From Oceanicola sp. 22II-s10i (GTDB lineage: Bacteria; Pseudomonadota; Alphaproteobacteria; Rhodobacterales; Rhodobacteraceae), in NCBI RefSeq assembly GCF_002210105.1, contig NZ_AQQU01000008.1, positions 1 through 64,000 on the forward strand: a DNA stretch of 64,000 nucleotides. The letters run 5' to 3'. The position numbers and the translations under genes are program-made. The notes under the pieces are model-generated. The model had not been told where the DNA came from and made no database searches. It saw only the letters and a list, made by a program, of their open reading frames with translations. Shown in pieces: positions 43,941-52,530 of this stretch; position 1 is the stretch's first letter; every line of letters starts with the position of its first letter.

Positions 43941-44504
43941 TCAGCGGGCGCCGCGCGACAGCGCGGCGACACCGGTGCGCGCCATCTCGAGCAGGCCGAG
44001 CGGGCGCATCAGGTCGGCGAAGGCGTCGATCTTTTCCGGGGTGCCGGTGATCTCGAAGACAAAGCTCGACAGCGTCGAATCGACCACGTTGGCGCGGAAG
44101 ATGTCCGCCAGCCGCAGCGCCTCGACCCGCTTGTCGCCGTCGCCCGACACTTTCAGCAGCGCCAGTTCCCGCTCGACCGACGGCCCCTCGACGGTCAGGT
44201 CATGCACCTCGTGCACCGGCACGATCCGGCCGAGCTGCGCCTTGATCTGTTCGATCACCTGAGGGGTGCCGCGGGTGACGATGGTGATCCGGCTCAGGTG
44301 CCCGGTGTGATCCACCTCGGCGACCGTGAGGCTGTCGATGTTGTAGCCCCGGCCCGAGAACAGTCCGATCACGCGGGCTAGAACCCCTGCCTCGTTGTCG
44401 ACGAGCACCGCGAGGGTGTGGGTTTCGATCACGTCCGAGAACGTGGGGCGAAGGTTGTAGGCCGAATGCTTGGTCGAGCCCTTCTTGATCTGGAGTGCGT
44501 TCAT
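43941..44504 (-). CDS. ilvN: Acetolactate synthase small (regulatory) subunit
   Basis: 187 residues. The ACT domain at about 26-100 (TLAVLVDNEAGVLARVIGLFSGRGYNIDSLTVAEVD) binds valine for feedback inhibition; the C-terminal domain follows. AGAGGA lies nine bases before ATG 44504. Downstream of ilvB, separated by 100 bases containing a large inverted repeat. Confidence 0.96.
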   Translation of the reverse strand: MNALQIKKGSTKHSAYNLRPTFSDVIETHTLAVLVDNEAGVLARVIGLFSGRGYNIDSLTVAEVDHTGHLSRITIVTRGTPQVIEQIKAQLGRIVPVHEVHDLTVEGPSVERELALLKVSGDGDKRVEALRLADIFRANVVDSTLSSFVFEITGTPEKIDAFADLMRPLGLLEMARTGVAALSRGAR

Positions 44505-44523
44505 CTTCGTTGTCCTCTGGCAG

Positions 44524-44600
44524 GTGGTGCGTGCAGAGCACGCACCCTACGGGCGGATGGCCGGTGTGGTGATGTAGGGTGCGTGCTCTGCACGCACCAC
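44524..44600. repeat. 27-bp perfect inverted repeat between ilvB and ilvN
   Basis: Arms at 44524-44550 and 44574-44600 are exact reverse complements around a 23-base loop. Each arm is itself near-palindromic (GTGCGTGC AGA GCACGCAC). The type resembles REP/BIME elements. As RNA it would form a very stable stem between two cistrons. Confidence 0.8.
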
Positions 44601-44604
44601 GGCC

Positions 44605-46359
44605 TCACACCAGCACCGCGCCCCCTTCCTTGATCGCGTCCTTGGTGCTCGCATCGCCGAGCAGCATCTTGTTGTGCGGCTCGCCCGACGGGATCATCGG
44701 GAAGCAGTTCTCGTGCTTCTCAACGAGGCAGTCGAAGATCACCGGCCCGTCGTAGTTGATCATCTCCATGATCGCGTCGTCGAGGTCGGCGGGGTCGGTG
44801 CACAGGATGCCCTTGGCCCCGAACGCCTCGGCCAGCTTCACGAAGTCGGGCAGCGCCTCGGACCAGGAGTGGGAATAGCGTTCGCCGTGCAGCAGCTCCT
44901 GCCACTGGCGGACCATGCCGAGCCGTTCGTTGTTCAGGATGAACTGCTTGACCGGCAGGCGGAACTGCACCGCCGTGCCCATCTCCTGCATGTTCATCAG
45001 CCACGACGCCTCGCCCGCGACGTTGATCACGAGGCTTTCGGGATGCGCCATCTGCACTCCGATCGAGGCCGGGAAGCCATAACCCATCGTCCCGAGGCCG
45101 CCCGAGGTCATCCAGCGGTTCGGTTCGTCGAAGGTCAGGTATTGCGCGGCCCACATCTGGTGCTGGCCGACCTCGGTCGTGATGTAGCGGTCGCGGCCCT
45201 TGGTCAGCTCTTCGAGACGCTGCAACGCATACTGCGGCTTGATCGTCTTGGCGGAGTTCGTGAACTTCAGGCAGTCCACCTTCTTCCACTCGTCGATCTT
45301 GCCCCACCACTTGGCCAGACCCTCGCGGTTCATCTTGCGCCCGCGGGCCTTCCAGACCTTGAGGATGTCCTCCAGCACATGGGCCACGTCGCCGACGATC
45401 GGGATGTCGACGCGGATGACCTTGTTGATCGACGAGGGGTCGATATCGATATGCGCCTTGGTCGAGTTCGGCGAGAAGGCGTCGATGCGGCCGGTGATCC
45501 GGTCGTCGAACCGCGCGCCGATGTTGATCATCAGGTCGCAGTCGTGCATCGCCATGTTGGCCTCGTAGAGGCCGTGCATCCCCAGCATCCCGAGCCAGTT
45601 CTTGCCCGACGCCGGGTAGGCGCCAAGGCCCATGAGCGTCGAGGTGATCGGCGCGCCGGTGGCGTCCACCAGTTCGCGGAGCAGCTGGCTGGCCGCGGGG
45701 CCGGAGTTGATGACGCCGCCGCCGGTGTAGAAGATCGGCCGCTTCGCGGTTTCGAGGGCGGCGACCAGCTCGGTGATCTCTTCCATGTCGCCCTTGACCT
45801 GCGGGTTGTAGCGATAGGTCGAGCCCTTGGGCGGCGCGGTATAGGTGCCGGATGCGAACTGGACGTCCTTGGGAATGTCGATCAGCACCGGGCCGGGGCG
45901 GCCGGTGGTCGCGACATGGAACGCCTGATGCAGGACGCCGGGCAGGGCGTCCGTTTCCTTGACCAGCCAGTTGTGCTTGGTGCAGGGGCGGGTGATGCCG
46001 ACGGTGTCGGCCTCCTGGAACCCGTCCGAGCCGATCATGAAGGTCGGGACCTGCCCGGTCAGTACGACGATCGGGATCGAGTCGAGCAGCGCGTCGGCCA
46101 GCCCGGTGACGGCATTCGTCGCACCGGGACCCGAGGTCACCAGAACGACGCCCGGCTTGCCGGTCGAGCGGGCATAGCCTTCGGCCGCGTGGACCGCGCC
46201 CTGTTCGTGGCGGACGAGGATGTGACGGATGTCGTTCTGCTGAAAGACCTCGTCATAGATCGGCAGGACGGCGCCGCCCGGATAGCCGAATACCGTGTCC
46301 ACACCCTGATCCTTGAGGGCCTGAACCACCATTTTGGCGCCTGTCATCTGGCGTGTCAT
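44605..46359 (-). CDS. ilvB: Acetolactate synthase large (catalytic) subunit
   Basis: Makes acetolactate or acetohydroxybutyrate for Val, Leu and Ile. 584 residues, thiamine-diphosphate enzyme: YPGGAVLPIYDE with catalytic Glu in HEQGAVHAAEGYAR, GPGATNAVTG, ThDP-Mg motif GEASWLMNMQEMGTAVQF...NN. ATG 46359 has GGAG eight bases upstream. Preceded by a leader-peptide attenuator. Confidence 0.97.
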   Translation of the reverse strand: MTRQMTGAKMVVQALKDQGVDTVFGYPGGAVLPIYDEVFQQNDIRHILVRHEQGAVHAAEGYARSTGKPGVVLVTSGPGATNAVTGLADALLDSIPIVVLTGQVPTFMIGSDGFQEADTVGITRPCTKHNWLVKETDALPGVLHQAFHVATTGRPGPVLIDIPKDVQFASGTYTAPPKGSTYRYNPQVKGDMEEITELVAALETAKRPIFYTGGGVINSGPAASQLLRELVDATGAPITSTLMGLGAYPASGKNWLGMLGMHGLYEANMAMHDCDLMINIGARFDDRITGRIDAFSPNSTKAHIDIDPSSINKVIRVDIPIVGDVAHVLEDILKVWKARGRKMNREGLAKWWGKIDEWKKVDCLKFTNSAKTIKPQYALQRLEELTKGRDRYITTEVGQHQMWAAQYLTFDEPNRWMTSGGLGTMGYGFPASIGVQMAHPESLVINVAGEASWLMNMQEMGTAVQFRLPVKQFILNNERLGMVRQWQELLHGERYSHSWSEALPDFVKLAEAFGAKGILCTDPADLDDAIMEMINYDGPVIFDCLVEKHENCFPMIPSGEPHNKMLLGDASTKDAIKEGGAVLV

Positions 46360-46399
46360 CTGATCATCTCCGTCCTGCGCTTGCCAGCTTATCGGTAAC

Positions 46400-46427
46400 A
46401 AAAAACCCCCGGATTTCGGTCCGGGGG
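46400..46427 (-). terminator. Attenuator terminator of ilvBN
   Basis: Minus strand: CCCCCGGA (46427-46420), six-base loop, TCCGGGGG (46413-46406), then six T (46405-46400). It lies between the leader peptide and ilvB. A competing stem, 46427-46435 with 46465-46473 (GCGCATGGG/CCCATGCGC), shares its first base. Confidence 0.9.
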
Positions 46428-46457
46428 CGCATGGGTGTCCGTTAGGGATTACCGGTA

Positions 46458-46505
46458 TCACCGGCCCATGCGCCAAGCTCCTACGATTACGACTAGGGTC
46501 ATCAT
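46458..46505 (-). CDS. ilvL: ilvBN leader peptide
   Basis: MMTLVVIVGAWRMGR, 15 residues, with Leu-Val-Val-Ile-Val in positions 4-8. Ribosome stalling at these codons when branched-chain aminoacyl-tRNA is scarce should prevent formation of the downstream terminator. A predicted sigma-70 promoter lies about 30-60 bases upstream. Confidence 0.88.
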   Translation of the reverse strand: MMTLVVIVGAWRMGR

Positions 46506-46540
46506 GTCCCGTGAGTCCCAAGGGTTTCCGTTGTCGGCGG

Positions 46541-46569
46541 ACCATAGGCGGAGGTTTTCGGGGCGTCAA
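46541..46569 (-). promoter_or_regulatory. Sigma-70 promoter of ilvL-ilvBN
   Basis: TTGACG (46569-46564), 17 bases, TATGGT (46546-46541) on the minus strand. Predicted start near 46534, about 29 bases before the leader peptide. Confidence 0.75.
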
Positions 46570-46701
46570 CAGCGAATGAAACGGAAAAAGTGTCGCGAGG
46601 TGGCGATTTTCTTTCCGTTTGTTGCGTCGAGCGCTTGTTTGGCGACATTTCGATAAAGCGTATGGCCTGTCCGGTGGCGATTCCGCCGGTGCAGGCGTCG
46701 C

Positions 46702-47154
46702 TCAGCGCGCTTCGAGGATGCGTTTGATGTTCTCCAGCCCCTGCATGGACTCCGTATCCATCCGGGCGATCATCTCGTCCGTCGGCGGCTTGGGCCGTGA
46801 CGGGTTGCGCATGACGCGGGTAAATCGGGTGCCTTCGGGCAGCGGGTCGAACTGGTAGTGGACGACGATTGGGCCGATGAAATCGGTCTGCGTGATCCCG
46901 ATCCACTGGCGCGGGTGGTCGCAGACGATCACCACCCAGTCCAGAACCACCGGCGCGGTGCGGGTCGACCAGTGTTCCCGGAACGTGTCGCCGAACCGCA
47001 TCGGCCGGTTGTCGCATTCCAGTTCGTGCGAGGACGCCAGCCATTCCGGCCAGGTCTTGGGGTTGCTGACGTAGTCGAACACCGTTGCGGGATCGGTTGC
47101 GATGACGATGGAGTGGCTCCGCTGGAACGGGTGGCGCGGGGTGTCGGTGGTCAT
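46702..47154 (-). CDS. SRPBCC-family (START-like) protein
   Basis: 150 residues. Begins FQRSHSIVIATDPATVFDYVSNPKTWPEWLASSHE and contains VVHYQFDPLPEGTRFTRV, the helix-grip pattern of polyketide-cyclase/lipid-binding proteins. Ligand unknown. Lies between the ilv promoter and the preT control region, alone on its strand. Confidence 0.8.
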   Translation of the reverse strand: MTTDTPRHPFQRSHSIVIATDPATVFDYVSNPKTWPEWLASSHELECDNRPMRFGDTFREHWSTRTAPVVLDWVVIVCDHPRQWIGITQTDFIGPIVVHYQFDPLPEGTRFTRVMRNPSRPKPPTDEMIARMDTESMQGLENIKRILEAR

Positions 47155-47317
47155 GGCATGCTCCGTCTGCTGGTGTGACTTTCATTGGGGCAGGGGCCGT
47201 CTGCGCGGTCAACAGGCGGACATGGATGTGTTTGCGGGCCGGCGCCGTGGAGCCGGGTGTGAGAATGCCGAGAATTTCGGCAATGCGGCGCTTCCACGTG
47301 GGGCTTCGGTGTATTCC

Positions 47318-47346
47318 GTAAATTTACCATTTGATAAAAAATCAAA
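47318..47346. promoter_or_regulatory. Two palindromes upstream of preT
   Basis: GTAAATTTAC (47318-47327) and TTTGAT-AAAAA-ATCAAA (47330-47346), 42-70 bases before the preT start in an AT-rich stretch. The second is FNR-like but has a five-base spacer instead of four. Regulator unknown; not a RutR consensus. Confidence 0.45.
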
Positions 47347-47387
47347 CCGTGTCAGGCTGACGGAAAGAGTTGCGACAGGGACCGGAC

Positions 47388-48722
47388 ATGACCAACAGCC
47401 CTCTGACACCCGGCATCGTGCCGGGGCGCCTGCCTGCCGACGAGATCGCGCGCGGCTTTTCCGATCTGCATCCGCCGATGGACCAGCACGAGGCGCAGGT
47501 GGCGGCCGACCGCTGCTACTTCTGTCACGACGCGCCCTGCATGACGGCCTGTCCGACCTCGATCGACATTCCGCTGTTCATCCGGCAGATCTCGACCGGC
47601 ACGCCCGAGGCGGCGGCGAAGACGATCTTCGACCAGAACATCCTCGGCGGCATGTGCGCCCGCGTCTGCCCGACCGAAACCCTGTGCGAGGAAGCCTGCG
47701 TCCGGATGACCGCCGAAGGCGATCCGGTGGAGATCGGGCGGCTTCAGCGTCACGCCACGGACACGCTGATGGCGAAGAATACACATCCCTACGCGCGGGC
47801 GGCGGCGACGGGCAAGACCGTGGCCGTGGTCGGTGCTGGTCCTGCCGGTCTGGCCTGTGCGCACCGGCTGGCGATGAAGGGTCATGACGTGGTGATGTTC
47901 GACGCGCGGCCCAAGCCGGGCGGGCTGAACGAATTCGGCATCGCGGCTTACAAGAGCACCAATGACTTCGCGCAGAAGGAGGTCGACTGGCTGCTCTCCA
48001 TCGGCGGCATCAAGGTGGAGACGGGCAGGGCGCTCGGCTCCGGCCTCGACCTGAACCAGCTTCAGCAGGACTACGATGCCGTCTTCCTCGGGATCGGGCT
48101 GGCCGGTGTGAACGCGCTCGGAGTGCCGGGGGCTGATCTGGATGGCGTCGCGGATGCGGTCGACTTCATCTCGGACCTGCGCCAGTCGGACGATCTGAGC
48201 AAGCTGCCCGTGGGGCGCAACGTGGTGGTGATCGGCGGCGGCATGACGGCCGTCGACGCGGCGGTGCAGTCGCGTCTGCTGGGGGCCGACAGCGTGACGA
48301 TTGCTTACCGCCGGGGGGCAGACCGCATGGGCGCCTCGCAGTTCGAGCGGGATCTTGCGGCGTCCAAGGGCGTGCGCATCCTGACGAACCTGCAGCCCGT
48401 GGCCGTGCATGGTGACGGTGCCGCGACCGAGATGGAACTGGAATATACGACCGAGGAAGGCAGCCGTCTGATCGGCACCGGCGAGACGGTGCGCATCCCG
48501 GCAGACCAGGTGTTCCGCGCCATCGGCCAAGCGCTGGAGGGCGAGCTGGCGGGGCTCGAAATTCGCAAGGGCAAGATTGCGGTTGGTGAAAATGGCCGCA
48601 CCACTTTGCCAGGAGTGTGGGCAGGGGGCGATTGTGCCTTGGGTGGAGAGGATCTGACTGTTACGGCTGTCGCCCAAGGTCGCGACGCGGCCGAGGACAT
48701 CCATACCCATCTTACGAATTGA
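47388..48722 (+). CDS. preT: NAD(P)-dependent dihydropyrimidine dehydrogenase, PreT subunit
   Basis: 444 residues. N-terminal Cys-rich 4Fe-4S segment (CYFCHDAPCMTACP and CARVCPTETLCEEAC), FAD motif VAVVGAGPAGLACAHRLA, NAD motif VVVIGGGMTAVDAAVQ, and a C-terminal GGDCALGGEDL. Works with PreA to reduce uracil and thymine at the expense of NAD(P)H. ATG 47388 has AGGGA upstream. First gene of the pyrimidine cluster. Confidence 0.93.
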   Translation: MTNSPLTPGIVPGRLPADEIARGFSDLHPPMDQHEAQVAADRCYFCHDAPCMTACPTSIDIPLFIRQISTGTPEAAAKTIFDQNILGGMCARVCPTETLCEEACVRMTAEGDPVEIGRLQRHATDTLMAKNTHPYARAAATGKTVAVVGAGPAGLACAHRLAMKGHDVVMFDARPKPGGLNEFGIAAYKSTNDFAQKEVDWLLSIGGIKVETGRALGSGLDLNQLQQDYDAVFLGIGLAGVNALGVPGADLDGVADAVDFISDLRQSDDLSKLPVGRNVVVIGGGMTAVDAAVQSRLLGADSVTIAYRRGADRMGASQFERDLAASKGVRILTNLQPVAVHGDGAATEMELEYTTEEGSRLIGTGETVRIPADQVFRAIGQALEGELAGLEIRKGKIAVGENGRTTLPGVWAGGDCALGGEDLTVTAVAQGRDAAEDIHTHLTN

Positions 48723-48728
48723 GGATTC

Positions 48729-49067
48729 ATGACCCTTTCCAGAACCATCGCCCCGATTATCTCCGCACCCCTTCTTTGCATGGGGCTTGCCGCTCCGGCC
48801 AGTGCCCTGTCGGTCGATGTAGAAAGCGCCCCCCAGAGCCTGACCATACCTTCGAATGACGTGGCCAATGCCGTGATGGGCTGCGGCGCGGGCCAGCTTG
48901 TCTCGGGCGGCTACGCGCTGACTTCGGGGCCGGCGGATCGCACCGCTTTCAGCTTCATTGCCAGCTTTTCGCCCGTGCCGGGCCTCTGGACGATCCGCGT
49001 CCAGAACAATAGCGCCGAGGACATCACCGTCGACTTCGACATGTCGGTCCTCTGCCTGAGCGAATAG
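48729..49067 (+). CDS. Small secreted protein of unknown function
   Basis: 112 residues. Signal peptide MTLSRTIAPIISAPLLCMGLAAPASA, then SVDVESAPQ and a beta-rich mature part with two Cys. Ribosome site GAGG four to five bases before the ATG. Seven bases after preT, so co-transcribed, yet an exported protein has no obvious place in a cytosolic pathway. The 208 bases that follow (49068-49275) contain no supported gene. Confidence 0.65.
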   Translation: MTLSRTIAPIISAPLLCMGLAAPASALSVDVESAPQSLTIPSNDVANAVMGCGAGQLVSGGYALTSGPADRTAFSFIASFSPVPGLWTIRVQNNSAEDITVDFDMSVLCLSE

Positions 49068-49275
49068 ATCACCCGGCGGGTCCCGCATGGCGGGGCCCGT
49101 CTCCAACCGGAAGAGCCACGACAGAATGCCTGTTCCGTCCGCGTCAGACTGCACCGCGCCCGCCATCGGCCCCCGGACGGCCGTGCGTGAGGCCGGCGTC
49201 CGCCGGGTGAAGATTTCCGACAGCGCGGCCAACCTGCGCCCGCTGCACTCCAGCCGCCACGAGGGAACCTGAGAC

Positions 49276-50580
49276 ATGGCCGACCTGACATCCGATTTTC
49301 TGGGCATCAAATCCCCGAACCCGTTCTGGCTGGCCTCGGCGCCGCCGACGGACAAGGAATACAACGTCCGCCGCGCATTCGAGGCCGGATGGGGCGGTGT
49401 CGTGTGGAAGACGCTGGGCGAGGAAGGCCCGCCGGTGGTCAACGTCAACGGCCCGCGCTACGGCGCGATCTGGGGCGCGGACCGGCGGCTGCTGGGGCTG
49501 AACAACATCGAATTGATCACCGACCGCGATCTCTACACGAACCTCGAGGAGATCAAGCGGGTCAAGGCCGACTATCCCGACCGGGCGATCATCGTCTCGA
49601 TCATGGTCCCCTGCGAGGAGGAAAGCTGGAAGAAGATCCTGCCGCTTGTCGAGGACACCGGCGCGGACGGGATCGAGCTGAACTTCGGCTGCCCCCACGG
49701 GATGAGCGAGCGGGGCATGGGATCTGCCGTCGGGCAGGTGCCCGAATACATCGAGATGGTGACGCGGTGGTGCAAGCAGTACTACTCCAAACCCGTCATC
49801 GTGAAGCTGACGCCCAACATCACCGATATCCGCAAACCGGCGACGGCGGCGAAGATGGGCGGGGCGGATGCGGTCAGCCTGATCAACACGATCAATTCGA
49901 TCACTCATGTCGATCTGGACCTGATGGCGCCGGAACCGACCATCGACGGCAAGGGCTCGCACGGCGGCTATTGCGGACCGGCGGTCAAGCCGATCGCGCT
50001 GTCCATGGTGTCCGAGATCGCCCGCCACCCTGAAACGCGCGGCCTGCCGATCAGCGGCATCGGCGGCGTGACCACGTGGCGCGACGCGGCGGAGTTCATG
50101 GTGCTGGGCGCGGGCAACGTGCAGGTCTGCACGGCGGCGATGACCTATGGCTTCAAGGTCGTGCAGGAGATGATCAGCGGCCTGTCGCAGTGGATGGACG
50201 AGAAGGGCTATGAAAGCACCGCCGATTTCGTCGGCAAGGCCGTCCCGAACGTGACCGACTGGCAGTATCTGAACCTGAACTACGTGACCAAGGCCAGGAT
50301 CGACCAGGACGCCTGCATCAAGTGCGGCCGCTGCTATGCTGCCTGCGAGGACACCAGCCACCAGGCGATCGCGATGAAAGAAGGCCGGGTGTTCGAGGTG
50401 ATGGACGACGAATGCGTGGCCTGCAACCTCTGCGTCAACGTCTGCCCGGTCGAGGATTGCATCACCATGGTCGAGATGCCCAAGGGCGACACCGACCCGC
50501 GCACGGGTCGCCAGGTCGGCGACTATGCCAACTGGACCACGCATCCGAACAACCCGATGTCGGTCAAGGCGGCGGAGTAG
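49276..50580 (+). CDS. preA: NAD-dependent dihydropyrimidine dehydrogenase, PreA subunit
   Basis: 434 residues. Dihydroorotate-dehydrogenase-like FMN barrel (FWLASAPPTDKEYNVRRAFEAGWGGVVWKT, ELNFGCPHGMSERGMG, IKLTPN-like VKLTPNITDI) with two C-terminal 4Fe-4S clusters (CIKCGRCYAAC and CVACNLCVNVCP). Binds and reduces uracil/thymine with PreT. Clear ribosome site GAGGGAA before ATG 49276. Confidence 0.95.
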   Translation: MADLTSDFLGIKSPNPFWLASAPPTDKEYNVRRAFEAGWGGVVWKTLGEEGPPVVNVNGPRYGAIWGADRRLLGLNNIELITDRDLYTNLEEIKRVKADYPDRAIIVSIMVPCEEESWKKILPLVEDTGADGIELNFGCPHGMSERGMGSAVGQVPEYIEMVTRWCKQYYSKPVIVKLTPNITDIRKPATAAKMGGADAVSLINTINSITHVDLDLMAPEPTIDGKGSHGGYCGPAVKPIALSMVSEIARHPETRGLPISGIGGVTTWRDAAEFMVLGAGNVQVCTAAMTYGFKVVQEMISGLSQWMDEKGYESTADFVGKAVPNVTDWQYLNLNYVTKARIDQDACIKCGRCYAACEDTSHQAIAMKEGRVFEVMDDECVACNLCVNVCPVEDCITMVEMPKGDTDPRTGRQVGDYANWTTHPNNPMSVKAAE

Positions 50581-50593
50581 GTCCGCCACCGTG

Positions 50594-52480
50594 TCACCGG
50601 GGGGCGTAAGGGGCCACTTCGCCCTCGCGCCCCGACGCGATCAGCGCCTCAACGAGCGGGGGGTGCAGCTCTGACCGGCGAGGTTCGGCCCGCAGGGCGC
50701 TGAGGTAGGCATCGGCGGCGGCGTCGTGATTGCCGCGGACGCTTTCGATCTGTGCGATCAGCCGCCATGCGGCCCACGCCGTGTCCCGCCCGACCGTCAC
50801 GTGCCGCGCCTGTTCGAGCGCTTCGACCAGCGCACCGGTATTCGCGAGCATGATCGCCAAATTCATCCGGGCGACGGGAAAATCCGGCCAGTCGGATACA
50901 ACGGCGCGCAACTGGTCCAGTCCCTCGTCTGTCGCGCCAAGCCGGAAATTGGCCACCGCCATTGCCATCCGGCCGGTCGGGTTTTCCGGATCGATGGCCA
51001 GGATCCGCTCAGCCGCAGCAAGCGCTTCGGCAAACGCGCCCTGGGCGAGGCGGCTCTCGGCGAGCCGGACCCAAGGTGCGGCAAAGTTCCAGTTGCTGGA
51101 TGTCAGGAGCCGTTCGAGGATGTCCGACGCGTACTCCGCCCCGAGACCCGCGTTGCTTATCAGCGCCATCACCTGCTGGATCGCGCCTTCGTTCCCCGAC
51201 AGACCGCTGTCGCGGAACAGCATGACCTCGGTGACGTCTGCCGGGACCTTGGACGCGGCCGCGATCAGTTTTGCGGGATCCGCGGGCGGACGGCCGATGC
51301 GGTGGTCTGTCATGGTCACGTGGACGACATCGTTGGTACGCCGCTCGGGCATGTGGCAAGTGGTGCAGTCCGCGGCGGCGTCGATCTGCGGATGCGCGGC
51401 GGGTGGCGGCACCTGCACCTGACCCGCCGCATCCGTCTGATGGCAGGTCAGGCAGGCGGCGCGGTAATGAGCCGCGCGATCTTCGGGTTTCACCTTCACA
51501 TGGGGATCGTGGCAGGTCAGACAGCCGATTTTCCCCTCGCTTTCGGTAAAGCATGCGCTCTGTTCCATCCTGTAGGGATGGTGATTTATGTCGAACCGAT
51601 CTTCGGTTGCGCGGGTGCCGTCTACGATGTCAATCGGCGTGACATAGTCCGAAAGCGGCTCGCCGGGGCGGAATGAAAAGACGCCCCGGTCGCCGCGCAG
51701 CGGAGAGGCTACGGCGACACTGGGCTGCAGGTGGCAGGAATAGCAGATCTCCTGTCGACGCTCCGCCGGCAGGTCGGCGGGGTTCGTGATCGAGCCCATG
51801 ATTTCCGCGAATGCAGCGGTCCCGGAGGTGGCGAGCGTGACGTGGCGGGCGCCGGGGCCGTGGCACCGCTGACAGCCGATGCCCTCGGGCATGTGTTCGG
51901 GATAGTGTTGCGGGTATCCCGGCAGGTCTGTCACGGCCGAAAGGTCGGGAACGGCGTTGTGGCAGGCGAGACACCGGAATTCCGCCTGCCGCTGCAGGCC
52001 CGGCTGATTGGCGAATTCGTAGCCGGGCGGCATGCCCCAGCCCCGTTCCTGCGTATACCAGGCCAACGGAAGCTCGGTCAGGGTGCCGTCCGGGTGTTGC
52101 ACGATATAGGTCCGGGCATGGTTGCCCGAGCCGAGGATCCAGTCCACTTCGGCCTCGTAGACATCGGACAGGCTGCCATCGGGCAGGGTGCGGAACTGGC
52201 GGAAACGGTAGGTGCCGTCCACAAGGCTCATGTCATAGGACAGGCCGCTTGTCGCGTGATGGAGGGGCGGGGCATCGAAATCCTCGATCACCTCGGCGCC
52301 ATCGGCGGCGTAAAAGCTCTTCGACATCGCGACATTGGCGTAACTGTCGGCGATCTGAACGTGGCAGGCCGCGCATTCCGCGTCATCGACATAGCCGCTC
52401 GCCGCGTCCTGCGCGGTCGCGGCCGTGCCCGCCAACGCCATGATCACCTGGACAAGTGCCGCTGTCAGCTGGTGTCGCAC
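50594..52480 (-). CDS. Heptaheme c-type cytochrome with C-terminal TPR-like repeats
   Basis: 628 residues with a signal peptide (QLTAALVQVIMALAGTAATAQD). Seven CxxCH haem motifs: CAACH, CLACH, CQRCH, CYSCH, CLTCH, CLTCH, CTTCH. The C-terminal 200 residues form TPR-like helical repeats (LAESRLAQGAFAEALAAAERILAIDPENP). Periplasmic. Start is GTG 52480, with GGAGG about five bases upstream. Related proteins of this haem-plus-TPR layout occur in other bacteria but have no settled role. Interrupts the pyrimidine cluster on the opposite strand and is followed on its own strand by nothing. Confidence 0.82.
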   Translation of the reverse strand: MRHQLTAALVQVIMALAGTAATAQDAASGYVDDAECAACHVQIADSYANVAMSKSFYAADGAEVIEDFDAPPLHHATSGLSYDMSLVDGTYRFRQFRTLPDGSLSDVYEAEVDWILGSGNHARTYIVQHPDGTLTELPLAWYTQERGWGMPPGYEFANQPGLQRQAEFRCLACHNAVPDLSAVTDLPGYPQHYPEHMPEGIGCQRCHGPGARHVTLATSGTAAFAEIMGSITNPADLPAERRQEICYSCHLQPSVAVASPLRGDRGVFSFRPGEPLSDYVTPIDIVDGTRATEDRFDINHHPYRMEQSACFTESEGKIGCLTCHDPHVKVKPEDRAAHYRAACLTCHQTDAAGQVQVPPPAAHPQIDAAADCTTCHMPERRTNDVVHVTMTDHRIGRPPADPAKLIAAASKVPADVTEVMLFRDSGLSGNEGAIQQVMALISNAGLGAEYASDILERLLTSSNWNFAAPWVRLAESRLAQGAFAEALAAAERILAIDPENPTGRMAMAVANFRLGATDEGLDQLRAVVSDWPDFPVARMNLAIMLANTGALVEALEQARHVTVGRDTAWAAWRLIAQIESVRGNHDAAADAYLSALRAEPRRSELHPPLVEALIASGREGEVAPYAPR

Positions 52481-52530
52481 CGGAACCTCCTCTGGCGCTT
52501 CCGTAGTCCGGCGGGCCGGTCTGCCCCAGT

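Noticed and set aside
47331-47345. TTGAT-AAAAA-ATCAA as an FNR box
   Set aside because: Spacer is five bases, FNR needs four. Kept only as an unassigned palindrome.
49087-49272. 61-codon ORF between the small secreted protein and preA
   Set aside because: No good ribosome site, no family, low-complexity composition. Treated as non-coding.
47352-49448. 698-codon frame antisense to preT
   Set aside because: Shadow frame; preT has full Fe-S, FAD and NAD motifs.
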